A stretch of 15,592 nt of DNA from CAYHGX01 sp964356355. Its GTDB lineage: Bacteria; Patescibacteriota; Gracilibacteria; UBA1369; LOWO2-01-FULL-3. The position numbers and the translations under genes were made by a program. The notes below the pieces were generated by a model. The model did not search any database. It saw nothing but the letters and a program-made list of their open reading frames with translations, and was not told the DNA's origin. The stretch is taken from positions 1 through 15,592 of the forward strand of contig CAYHGX010000022.1 of NCBI GenBank assembly GCA_964356355.1, in the 5' to 3' direction. The first letter of the stretch is position 1; each line of letters starts with the position of its first letter. Of the stretch, positions 1-6,101 are shown in pieces.

Positions 1-833
1 CCAAGTTCTATTGTTCCATCATATCTGCCGATTTCATCATTACTTGGGGTGTAGGTGCCGAAATCGGGATTTTTTTGAAAATATTCTTTTTGTGTGCCTC
101 GTGTTGTTTCTTCTGTACCAAGTTTTTCGATGTATCTATCAACTGCTTTTTTGCCTTCTGGTGTTTTGTCTTCCGGTTTTGTTTCTGTGCCATCGAGAAT
201 GCGGAATTTGTCTCCGGTGTAGGTGGCGGCGTAGGTGCCATCTTCATATAAAAAGGCAGCGCGGCCGGTTCCAAGTGTGCCACGGGTGGCTTTTTTAGTG
301 ATGCCATCCTTTGAAACTAAAATCTGTGTAATGTCTGGATCGAGTAAAATATCACCGAGACCGATATGCATTTCATGGCTGCGACCTTTAGAATCTGAGC
401 CCATTTTTTGATAGTTGAGTGCGTGCCAATCATTGGCGCTTTCCTGGGTATATGCGCGCATGCGGCGGGCAGTTTCCTCTTTGAGATTTACTACTTGTTC
501 CTCTGGTTTTTCTTCGCTTTTTTTTGTTTTTAAGAGGCGAGAATTGGTACGAATGTCGGTGATTTCTGATTTGCGAAGGGTATTGCGATCGCTCTCTGGG
601 TCTTGAGTTTCTGCGGCCGCGGAGAGTGCTTTGATTTTTTTGTCGTAACTGCCATGAAGCGCTCCGGCTTTTCCTTCGGGTGTTTCCAGAGCTTGCGCTG
701 ATTTGGTTCCTTCAGTTTCACGGGCTTGTTGAGCAGCTTTGTAGATGTTTGTAGCTTCCCAGGCTTTTATTGCATCATTCTTTTCTTTTGGAGCTGGAGC
801 TTCTACTTCTTTTGGTTTTTGTACTTCGCTCAT
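1..833 (-). CDS. Hypothetical protein, 5' part only (runs off left edge)
   Basis: Reading the - strand from the ATG at 833 gives about 277 codons without a stop up to base 1, so the C-terminus lies outside the window. I do not recognise the family. There is no signal peptide or membrane segment in the visible part. Residues 1-120 are rich in Lys, Glu, Ala and Pro and look helical or disordered, starting MSEVQKPKEVEAPAPKEK. Residues from about 150 on alternate Gly, Thr and aromatics (for example LGTGRAAFLYEDGTYAATY), suggesting beta structure. The coding strand favours C- and A-ending codons, as the other - strand genes do, and no TGA occurs in frame. A good promoter (TTGTTA-17-TAAAAT, - strand) lies directly upstream and supports this start; no Shine-Dalgarno site is visible. 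Open frame and promoter make the gene itself likely; function is unknown. Confidence 0.85.
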   Translation of the reverse strand, partial: MSEVQKPKEVEAPAPKEKNDAIKAWEATNIYKAAQQARETEGTKSAQALETPEGKAGALHGSYDKKIKALSAAAETQDPESDRNTLRKSEITDIRTNSRLLKTKKSEEKPEEQVVNLKEETARRMRAYTQESANDWHALNYQKMGSDSKGRSHEMHIGLGDILLDPDITQILVSKDGITKKATRGTLGTGRAAFLYEDGTYAATYTGDKFRILDGTETKPEDKTPEGKKAVDRYIEKLGTEETTRGTQKEYFQKNPDFGTYTPSNDEIGRYDGTIEL

Positions 834-840
834 TTTTTGT

Positions 841-869
841 TTTATATTCTCTATATTTTAGCATAAAAT
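841..869 (+). promoter_or_regulatory. Divergent promoter for the lipoprotein gene
   Basis: TTTATA (841-846), a 17-base spacer and TAAAAT (864-869). It interleaves with the promoter on the other strand: the two -10 boxes form a near-palindrome at 855-869. Transcription from here would start near 876, inside or after the upstream in-frame ATG at 868, which favours ATG 892 as the true start of the downstream gene. Confidence 0.5.
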
Positions 870-883
870 GCGGTTATTAACAA
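855..883 (-). promoter_or_regulatory. Promoter for the left-edge gene
   Basis: On the - strand, -35 TTGTTA (883-878), a 17-base spacer and -10 TAAAAT (860-855) with an upstream TGC (extended -10). Predicted start near 848, about 14 bases before the ATG at 833. Confidence 0.55.
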
Positions 884-891
884 TCCTGTAT

Positions 892-1473
892 ATGAATAAA
901 AAACTTTTAGTGACGATTTGTGTGGCGATTTCCTTGGGATTTACGGCTTGTGGAAGCAGTGATAGTACGGAATCTAATTCAACTGCTACGGTTGGAAAGG
1001 TGGTTTATGCGGGGAGTGATTTTCAATTGCTTACTCCACAGGATTGGGAGAAATTGGAAAAGGCTGATTTTACGGCTGCGGTTTCTTCGGATATAGTGGT
1101 GGCTTTTCGCAATAATGTGAAGAGTGATTTGTTTACTGCGAATGTGAGTATTAGTAAAACGGTATTGGATAAGGAAATGACTTCTGCTTATCTGGCTGCG
1201 AGTACTTTGAGTAAGGCAAAGGTGAAGTTGGTGGGCTTTGCGCAAGGTGACGAGAGTGAAATTGATGTAAATAAGGGGACGGAAAAGGTGAAGGCAAAAT
1301 TGGTGCATTTTTCTGGTCGAAAATCGGCAAGTGATCCGGTGGTGCAGTTTGATGAACTTTTTGTGGTGGATGGAGATACGCTTTTTCTGCTTACAGGAGC
1401 CTATTTAGCTACCGAGGACGAAAGCGTTGTCAAACAGGTGGGTGAGATGTTAAACTCCTTCGCGTTGAAGTAG
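892..1473 (+). CDS. Small lipoprotein, PsbP/DcrB-like fold suspected
   Basis: The 193-residue product starts MNKKLLVTICVAISLGFTAC: two lysines, a hydrophobic stretch and a lipobox-like FTAC with the lipidated Cys at residue 20, followed by a Ser/Thr-rich linker. The mature part (about residues 38-193) opens with a phrase of the type DFQLLTPQDWEK and ends VGEMLNSFALK. This is the layout of PsbP- or DcrB-like lipoproteins, in which a short beta sheet packs on helices; the assignment rests on pattern only. ATG 892 is preferred over ATG 868 because 868 lies inside the likely -10 box and would bury the signal peptide behind eight extra residues. The stop codon TAG (1471-1473) shares its G with the first base of tRNA-Cys, so the two are almost certainly co-transcribed. 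Role unknown; an envelope location is likely. Confidence 0.85.
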   Translation: MNKKLLVTICVAISLGFTACGSSDSTESNSTATVGKVVYAGSDFQLLTPQDWEKLEKADFTAAVSSDIVVAFRNNVKSDLFTANVSISKTVLDKEMTSAYLAASTLSKAKVKLVGFAQGDESEIDVNKGTEKVKAKLVHFSGRKSASDPVVQFDELFVVDGDTLFLLTGAYLATEDESVVKQVGEMLNSFALK

Positions 1474-1544
1474 GCGCCATCGCCAAGTGGTAAGGCAGAG
1501 GTTTGCAAAACCTTTATACCCCGGTTCAAATCCGGGTGGCGCCT
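1473..1544 (+). tRNA. tRNA-Cys (GCA)
   Basis: All arms can be drawn. The acceptor stem GGCGCCA (1473-1479) pairs with TGGCGCC (1537-1543). There is a three-pair D stem (GCC/GGC), an anticodon stem GAGGT/ACCTT around the loop TTGCAAA, and a T arm CCCGG-TTCAAAT-CCGGG. The discriminator is T1544. A genomically encoded CCA follows at 1545-1547. The first base is the last base of the upstream lipoprotein's stop codon. Confidence 0.97.
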
Positions 1545-1549
1545 CCAAC

Positions 1550-1574
1550 TTGAAACCTTTAAGAAAGGTTTCAA
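1550..1574 (+). terminator. Perfect 11-bp hairpin after tRNA-Cys
   Basis: TTGAAACCTTT (1550-1560), loop AAG, AAAGGTTTCAA (1564-1574). It starts two bases after the encoded CCA. It may stop or protect the lipoprotein-tRNA transcript or guide 3' processing, but there is no U-tract after it, so intrinsic termination is not certain. Confidence 0.45.
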
Positions 1575-1598
1575 CGCTTCCAAAATATCGGATACTCT

Positions 1599-1701
1599 CA
1601 AAAAGTGTTTTCACTAAGCTTCGCTTTTTAGGTCTGCAGGGAACCACGAGACCTCCAGCCCTAAAAAGCTACGCTCGTTCTGACACTTTTTGTTCGTGGT
1701 T
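1599..1701 (+). repeat. Long imperfect stem-loop with possible pseudoknot
   Basis: Outer arms CAAAAAGTGT (1599-1608) and ACACTTTTTG (1683-1692) are perfectly complementary, as are inner arms GCTTTTTAGG (1623-1632) and CCTAAAAAGC (1660-1669). CTGCAGG (1634-1640) and CCTCCAG (1652-1658) pair with one mismatch, closing a loop at 1641-1651. The loop contains AACCACGA (1642-1649), complementary to TCGTGGTT (1694-1701) just outside the stem, so a pseudoknot can form. The rest of 1548-1878 has no convincing gene. This could be a structured RNA or a small palindromic mobile element; I do not recognise a family. Confidence 0.6.
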
Positions 1702-1823
1702 TATTATATGATTTGTACGCTTATTTCGGGATTTTTTTGTTTCAAGCAAATCTGAGGCCTTTCTGTGATTTTGAAGCCTCTTGAAAAGAAGCTGCCATTT
1801 TAGTTTTAATCATGTTTTCTTTC

Positions 1824-1852
1824 TTGCTATGAAATCGAAAGCTGTTTATCAT
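1824..1852 (+). promoter_or_regulatory. Promoter for hicBA
   Basis: TTGCTA (1824-1829), a 17-base spacer and TATCAT (1847-1852). Predicted start near 1859, about 20 bases before the hicB ATG. Confidence 0.5.
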
Positions 1853-1878
1853 TATGTCGCTTAATAACAGTCAAAAGT

Positions 1879-2097
1879 ATGTCATACTTGGTGATATTTA
1901 CACAAGAAAAAAATGGGTGTTTTTCGGCGTCTGTGCCGTCATTGCCAGGATGTTTTTCTCAAGGAAAAGATTTGAAAGAGGTTAAAAAAAATATAAAAGA
2001 GGCTATTGAGTTATATCTGGAAGATGAAAAACCTCAGAAAACTGCACAATTTGAAATGCAAATAATTGGTTCTGTTGACGTTACTGTAAAGAGATAA
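1879..2097 (+). CDS. hicB: HicB-family antitoxin (short form)
   Basis: The 72-residue product has the HicB partial RNase H-like fold signature: an opening beta strand (MSYLVIFTQEKNG), then SVPSLPGCFSQGKDLKEV and a helix with KNIKEAIELYLED. In this family the antitoxin binds and blocks the HicA mRNA-cleaving toxin. The usual C-terminal DNA-binding part (helix-turn-helix or ribbon-helix-helix) is absent: after the core only about 20 residues remain. If the locus autoregulates, it does not do so through a recognisable domain here. The gene precedes hicA by one base, the antitoxin-first order. No Shine-Dalgarno site is visible; the start is the only ATG that keeps the first beta strand. Confidence 0.88.
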   Translation: MSYLVIFTQEKNGCFSASVPSLPGCFSQGKDLKEVKKNIKEAIELYLEDEKPQKTAQFEMQIIGSVDVTVKR

Positions 2098-2098
2098 T

Positions 2099-2332
2099 AT
2101 GCCTAAATCTTTCCGCTCTATCTCAGGGGAGAAAATGGTAAGAATACTTGGAGAATTAGGCTTTTTGGAGGTTTCGCAGAAGGGTAGTCACATTAAGTTG
2201 AAGAGAAAAATAAACAGTGAAACGATAATTGTGATAGTCCCAAATCATAAAGAGTTAACTCCGGGGACATTTAAAAATATTATTAGAACTGCAGGTTTGA
2301 CGTTAGAAGACTTTGATGTGCTTCAAAGTTAA
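2099..2332 (+). CDS. hicA: HicA-family toxin (mRNA interferase)
   Basis: The 77-residue product fits HicA in size and pattern. It has an opening SGEKMVRILGELGF helix, then the hallmark GSHIKLK with the catalytic-type His at residue 31, then IIVIVPNHKEL and PGTFKNIIRTAGL. HicA proteins use a double-stranded-RNA-binding-like fold to cleave mRNA, and HicB neutralises them. The gene starts one base after the hicB stop, so translation is probably coupled. The catalytic His and both flanking glycines are present, so the toxin looks intact. Confidence 0.9.
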   Translation: MPKSFRSISGEKMVRILGELGFLEVSQKGSHIKLKRKINSETIIVIVPNHKELTPGTFKNIIRTAGLTLEDFDVLQS

Positions 2333-2355
2333 AGGATAAATAATTTTAAGTTTTT

Positions 2356-3051
2356 ATGGCTTTGAATAAAGCAATACTGAGGGAGAGGCGGAATCTCACT
2401 GAAGACGTAATTGAGCTCGAGTTTCAGGGGGACAGCGGATTTGTGGCTGAGGCTGGGCAGTTTATTACCTTTAAGGTTACGGATAAGGTGCCGCCCTGTT
2501 TTAGGGCTTATTCACTGGCTTCTAAGCCTGTTGAAGGCAAATTTGATTTGTGTGTGAAGGTTGTTGAGGGAGGACGGGCTAGTAATTGGCTTAATGATCT
2601 GGAAATTGGTGCTGAGTTGGAGTTTTTGGGGCCGAGCGGAAAGTTCATTTTCCAACCAGGAGTAAAAAATCACTTATTTGTGGCTACAGGAACTGGAATT
2701 GCACCTTTTAAGGCGATGCTTGGGGAGTTGATTTTGAAACATCCTCAGGAGAAGTTTACTTTGCTTTTTGGTGTACGCCATATGAGCGATGCTTTTTATA
2801 GCGAGTATTTTGAGAAATTGGCCAATAGCTGTGATAATTTTAAGTTTATTTTAACTTTGTCTCGGCCGGAAAATGAGGAGTGGCAGGGGAGTAAGGGCAG
2901 GGTAACTCAGGCTTTGCCTGGTTTAGGGCTAGTGGCTGCGGATACTGATGTTTATATTTGTGGTTTGAAGGTGATGATTGAGGAGGTAGTTGGGCAGCTC
3001 AAAACGATCGGCTTTAGTGAGGAGCAGATTCATTTTGAGAAGTATGATTAG
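2356..3051 (+). CDS. Ferredoxin-NADP reductase-like flavoprotein
   Basis: The 231-residue product has the two-domain ferredoxin-reductase layout. The FAD-binding half (about 1-100) shows RAYSLAS at 50-56, the flavin contact, and GGRASNWL at 72-79. The NAD(P)-binding half shows VATGTGIAPFKAML at 109-122, LLFGVRH and YICGLKVMIEEV at 200-211. There is no C-terminal cysteine cluster for an iron-sulfur centre, so it is not a PyrK- or plant-ferredoxin-fused type; electrons presumably pass to a separate partner. It should act in the cytoplasm. It follows hicA by 23 bases on the same strand and may share the transcript or use a weak promoter at the end of hicA (TTGATG at 2313, TAAATA at 2337). The stop codon TAG takes its G from the first base of the inverted-repeat element that follows. 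Electron acceptor unknown. Confidence 0.87.
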   Translation: MALNKAILRERRNLTEDVIELEFQGDSGFVAEAGQFITFKVTDKVPPCFRAYSLASKPVEGKFDLCVKVVEGGRASNWLNDLEIGAELEFLGPSGKFIFQPGVKNHLFVATGTGIAPFKAMLGELILKHPQEKFTLLFGVRHMSDAFYSEYFEKLANSCDNFKFILTLSRPENEEWQGSKGRVTQALPGLGLVAADTDVYICGLKVMIEEVVGQLKTIGFSEEQIHFEKYD

Positions 3052-3172
3052 GAACTTCTGAAAAACGCACACTACTGCGTTAACTGCGTCGCTTATTTGT
3101 CGCCGTATAAGGTAATACGGCTTCTGCATAAGCTCCTTGTTTCCTTGTATTGCACTGTTTTTGAGAAGTTCC
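3051..3172. mobile_element. MITE-like inverted-repeat element (122 bp)
   Basis: Terminal inverted repeats of 16 bases, GGAACTTCTGAAAAAC (3051-3066) and its complement at 3157-3172, differ at one position. Inside, GCTTAT (3091-3096) pairs with ATAAGC (3128-3133), and GCCGTAT (3102-3108) pairs with ATACGGC (3115-3121), so the whole element can fold as one long hairpin. A short direct repeat, ACTGCGT, occurs at 3073 and 3083. It contains no transposase and fills the gap between two convergent genes. No clear target duplication is visible beyond a possible TA. Confidence 0.6.
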
Positions 3173-3178
3173 ATAGCT

Positions 3179-3892
3179 CTACTGAATATCCAGGTTACTT
3201 AGGACTGAGTAGAAAATTTCGATTTGTTGTTCCATATTGAAATCATCGGCTTTGGCGGAGCCGAAGACACTTTTGTCGTAATAATGGAATTCTACGATCA
3301 TAGTGCGGTTTTCATTGATTACTAAAAATCCATATTGGACGTTTAAACCTTCTGCTCCGAGAAGAAATAATTTGCCTTTGTGATTGGCTTGATTGAAGGG
3401 AATGGATTCTAGGTTTTGCAATTGTTTGGCGGCGATGGCCATTTTCATGCTGATGTTTTCAACTGTGAATTTGATGGAGAGGTTTTGGCGTTTTTCGGGA
3501 TTTTGTCCGGAAAAATCGCTTGGAACTGAGTGCTCTGGGGCTACAAGAAGTACTCCTCCACCATCAACTGCTCGGCCTTGTGGCTCGGCATCAAAAATAT
3601 CTTGAGGATACTCTACTGCGAAGCCGAGAACTTGGTCTTCGTAGGTGGCCCAGGTGCTTTGGACTGGTGGTTTTTGTGTATTATCGACAACTGGAGGATT
3701 GCTTGTGTTTGGCTTGTCTGAGACGTTGTTTGTGGTGACCGGTGGGGGAGTGGTGGTGTCGGTGTTGTTTGTTGGTGCAACCGGGGCAGTTGGGGTTTTT
3801 GAGTTTTGGGAAGAGAGATAATAGCCGCCGAATCCTAGGACTGCGAGGATTAAAATTATAAGTAAGCTGTTTGTGGCTTTTTGGTTGCTCAT
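3179..3892 (-). CDS. Membrane-anchored protein with Pro/Thr-rich linker and PsbP-like domain
   Basis: The 237-residue product has one N-terminal membrane segment (about 9-27, SLLIILILAVLGFGGYYL), a linker rich in Pro, Thr and Asn (about 30-78), and a folded C-terminal domain (about 80-237). That domain opens WATYEDQVLGFAVEYPQDIF, a typical start for PsbP-like or uncharacterised patescibacterial periplasmic domains, and ends FYSVLSNLDIQ. The predicted topology is N-terminus inside with the domain outside the membrane. A short cytoplasmic head (MSNQKATN) and lack of a lipobox argue against a lipoprotein. It lies 64 bases downstream of tRNA-Leu on the same strand and may be co-transcribed with it; I found no convincing promoter directly before it. 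Function unknown. Confidence 0.87.
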   Translation of the reverse strand: MSNQKATNSLLIILILAVLGFGGYYLSSQNSKTPTAPVAPTNNTDTTTPPPVTTNNVSDKPNTSNPPVVDNTQKPPVQSTWATYEDQVLGFAVEYPQDIFDAEPQGRAVDGGGVLLVAPEHSVPSDFSGQNPEKRQNLSIKFTVENISMKMAIAAKQLQNLESIPFNQANHKGKLFLLGAEGLNVQYGFLVINENRTMIVEFHYYDKSVFGSAKADDFNMEQQIEIFYSVLSNLDIQ

Positions 3893-3956
3893 AAAAAGGG
3901 GTTAGTTTCGTTGTTTAGAACGTATTTTGATGGAAGGTGTTTCAGTCATTTGGTGG

Positions 3957-4040
3957 TGCCCGGGGCGGGAATCGAACCCGCACACTATCACTAGTACAGG
4001 ATTTTAAGTCCTGCGTGTCTACCAATTCCACCACCCGGGC
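3957..4040 (-). tRNA. tRNA-Leu (TAA)
   Basis: On the - strand the acceptor stem GCCCGGG (4040-4034) pairs with CCCGGGC (3964-3958) and the discriminator is A (3957). The anticodon arm is CAGGA-CTTAAAA-TCCTG, giving anticodon TAA. A long variable arm (ACTA-GTGA-TAGT) marks a class II tRNA, and the T arm is GCGGG-TTCGATT-CCCGC. The genome encodes CCA at 3956-3954 and a second CCA directly after it (3953-3951). Confidence 0.97.
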
Positions 4041-4109
4041 AGTATGAGAGGTGCTTGTGTATTTTTCCTGTTTATCCCAACAAAATCAATCTTTTGAGGC
4101 TTAGGGCTA

Positions 4110-4138
4110 TTGAGTCTGCCTCCTATTTGTGTTATAAT
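4110..4138 (+). promoter_or_regulatory. Promoter of the surface-protein operon
   Basis: TTGAGT (4110-4115), a 17-base spacer and a consensus TATAAT (4133-4138). Predicted start near 4145, about 34 bases before the ATG at 4179. A second TATAAT at 4141-4146 lacks a matching -35. This is the strongest promoter-like sequence in the window. Confidence 0.7.
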
Positions 4139-4178
4139 GATATAATTTGGGAATAAAAAACAAAATAAAAACCGAAAT

Positions 4179-6091
4179 ATGTCTGAAACAAACAACAACC
4201 TGGGAATGCCAAATTTAGACAATGGCCCAGAGGTAAGCCCTGATTCTGGGGTGGCTCCTGTGGGTGCTCCGGTGCTGGTTGAGAGTGGATCTAAAATGCG
4301 TTTGATGATTTTGGCTGGAGTTGTGGTGGCAATGATTGCGTGTGGAGGTTTGTATTATGTCTTTGGTTATAGTGCAGACAATGATGTGCCTCCTTCGATT
4401 GATATGGGTGGAAATAGTTTGCAGGGTTTTACTAAATTGGATGCAGCGCATAAGGGTTTTGTTGAATATAATAAGGGGAGCGATGTTGCGGATTTTGATG
4501 CAATGGTAGCGGCGAATGCCGATATTTTGGGAGATCCTGTGCCTCTTCATGCAGGCTTGAACTATGTTTATGCTTATGCGGATGGAGCGGATACGGTTAC
4601 CGTGGAGGAGCTTACTCAGTGTATTAATCCTGAGGTGGAGCATGTGTTGATTATTCAATATGATGAAACTAAAGAAAAGTTTCGTACTTATCCTATAGGG
4701 CCATTTGGTGTGCAAACCGTAGAGATGAAGGGTAGTGATAAACTTGCAGCAGGAAAGGGAATTATAATTATCGCGGACAAGCCGGGGGAGGCCTATTGCG
4801 TGGCTTCGGCTACCGAAAAGTCTGATAAAGCATTGGATGAAGTGATTGAGGCGGATGTGGAGGGATGGGTGCTAGTGGCGGCGAATGAGGCTAATTTGAA
4901 GGATGCGGTGACGGATCGAGTGAAGAAGGCCTTTGTGCTTAATAGTGATAATCAATTTGAAAAGGTAGAGGCTCGGGATTTTGATCATGCGATGGGCGGA
5001 AATAAGCCTTATCTTGTGTGGTTGAAGGTGGGGGCTGAGGCGGAAGTGGTGGCTGAGCCAGAAGTGGTTGCTGACCCGGAGGTGGTAGCTGATCCAGAGG
5101 TTGTTGCTGATCCAGAGGTTGTAGCTGATCCAGAGGTTGNNNNNNNNNNNNNNNNNNNNNNNNNNNNNNNNNNNNNNNNNNNNNNNNNNNNNNNNNNNNN
5201 NNNNNNNNNNNNNNNNNNNNNNNNNNNNNNNNNNNNNNNGTAGCTGATCCAGAGGTTGTTGCTGATCCAGAGGTTGTAGCTGATCCAGAGGTTGTTGCTG
5301 ATCCGGAAGTTGTCGCTGATCCAGAGGTTGTTGCTGAGCCGGAAGTTGTCGCTGACCCAGAAGTAGTAGCTGATCCAGAGGTTGTTGCTGATCCAGCGCC
5401 GCGGCCTGCTCTGACGTTTGGTGGAAATTTAGTTGATCAATACCGTGGTGTTGTTACTCCACCTCAATATCATGCTGAGGTTACTTCTTTGGATACTGGG
5501 GATGGAACTTTACTTAATATGATACAGTTAAATCCTGATGAATTCCAGGCGGCTCTTTTAGCTGCAATGTGTGGGTTTAATAAAGAGAGTGATGGTGATT
5601 TAGTGAATTATATTGTTTTGGTATTGAGTAGTGTTGGATTTCCAGTAAACAGTTTGTCGGATTTTGTTGCTGTGCAGGCTGATCCTGAGGTAGCTGCTTT
5701 GATGTCTGCTATTCAGCCTCAAGTAACTGCTTGTGTGGCAGATGCAAATGCCAAGTTGAAGGAGGCTGCATTAGCAGTTTTGAATTTTGCTACTGAGGTG
5801 ACTGCCTCTGGTGGACTTGAGGCAACATGGATTCCTATTCCTACTTTCATGGAGAACGCGGTTTCTTCTTATATTGTGAGATATGCCGTTTGTACTGATG
5901 CTGGAGGTTCTTCCTGTGGAGAGACTACGGAGGTGCTTGATGTAATGTCTTCTCCTTATGTTTTTTCTGATTTAGTAGTTGGGTCTTATTATAAAATTCA
6001 GATAGGGGTGGTTACTGTTGGTAATAATAATCCAGACTTTACAGACCTTTTGATGACGGCTGTTATTCCGGCTGGCGTTCCTGCCTCTTAA
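4179..6091 (+). CDS. Surface protein 1: anchored two-Cys module, VADPEV stalk, helical domain, FN3-like domain (contains assembly gap)
   Basis: One gene split by 100 Ns at 5140-5239. The N-terminus has a 39-residue cytoplasmic tail and a membrane segment (about 40-62), then PPSIDMGGNSLQG (71-83) and the family module (about 85-284) with Cys148 (LTQCINPE) and Cys207 (AYCVAS), ending YLVWLKV. A tandem VADPEV stalk begins at codon 291 (5 units before and 8 after the gap). After it come RPALTFGGN, a helical domain with cysteines at 5570 and 5732 around a GFP motif, and an FN3-like domain (about 5801-6073). The frame after the gap starts at 5240 and is open to TAA 6089-6091. With exactly 100 Ns the two frames disagree, so the gap size is a placeholder. 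It is first of three tightly spaced paralogs. A surface role is inferred; ligand unknown. Confidence 0.85.
5049..5395 (+). repeat. 18-bp tandem repeat encoding VADPEV
   Basis: Five full units before the gap (5049-5138), eight after it (5240-5383) and a partial unit to 5395. Units nearest the gap are almost identical and alternate GTA/GTT as first codon, giving a 36-bp higher-order period. Units at both ends are more diverged, with GAG for GAT (VAEPEV) and CCG/GAA variants. That pattern suggests recent expansion in the middle. Confidence 0.95.
5140..5239. other. Assembly gap (100 Ns) inside the tandem repeat
   Basis: Exactly 100 unknown bases, a common placeholder length. The last known base before it (G5139) begins a repeat unit and the first base after it (5240) also begins a unit. 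The true gap should therefore be 17 plus a multiple of 18 bases, or 17 plus a multiple of 36 if the GTA/GTT alternation holds. Confidence 0.97.
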
Positions 6092-6101
6092 ATAAACAAA
6101 A

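Noticed and set aside
1487..1711. 74-codon + strand frame downstream of the lipoprotein
   Set aside because: It begins inside tRNA-Cys and runs through the two hairpins; no promoter or protein-like composition. The - strand frames at 1401-1647 also cross the tRNA.
1728..1786. Intrinsic terminator near the T-run at 1731-1739
   Set aside because: No stable hairpin directly precedes the T-run; the TTTCAAG/CTTGAAA and GAGGC/GCCTC pairs that follow overlap each other and lack a downstream T-tract.
2929..3174. 81-codon - strand frame across the inverted-repeat element
   Set aside because: It spans the MITE-like element and the antisense of the flavoprotein end; it reflects the element's ends, not a gene.
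4215..4715. Open frame of 166 codons on the - strand inside surface protein 1
   Set aside because: Antisense to a well-supported coding frame; composition (Ile, His, Arg, Asn-rich) is that expected from reverse-reading a G/T-rich gene. The antisense frames within surface proteins 2 and 3 (for example 8166-8525, 8526-8828 and 8960-9286) were rejected for the same reason.
5049..5395. CRISPR-like array
   Set aside because: The repeats are contiguous 18-bp coding units without spacers, in frame with the surrounding gene.
5240..6091. A separate gene starting at 5489 after the gap
   Set aside because: The frame is open from 5240 through the same VADPEV repeats that end the upstream part, and 5489 is a TTG inside it; one gene split by the gap explains both parts.
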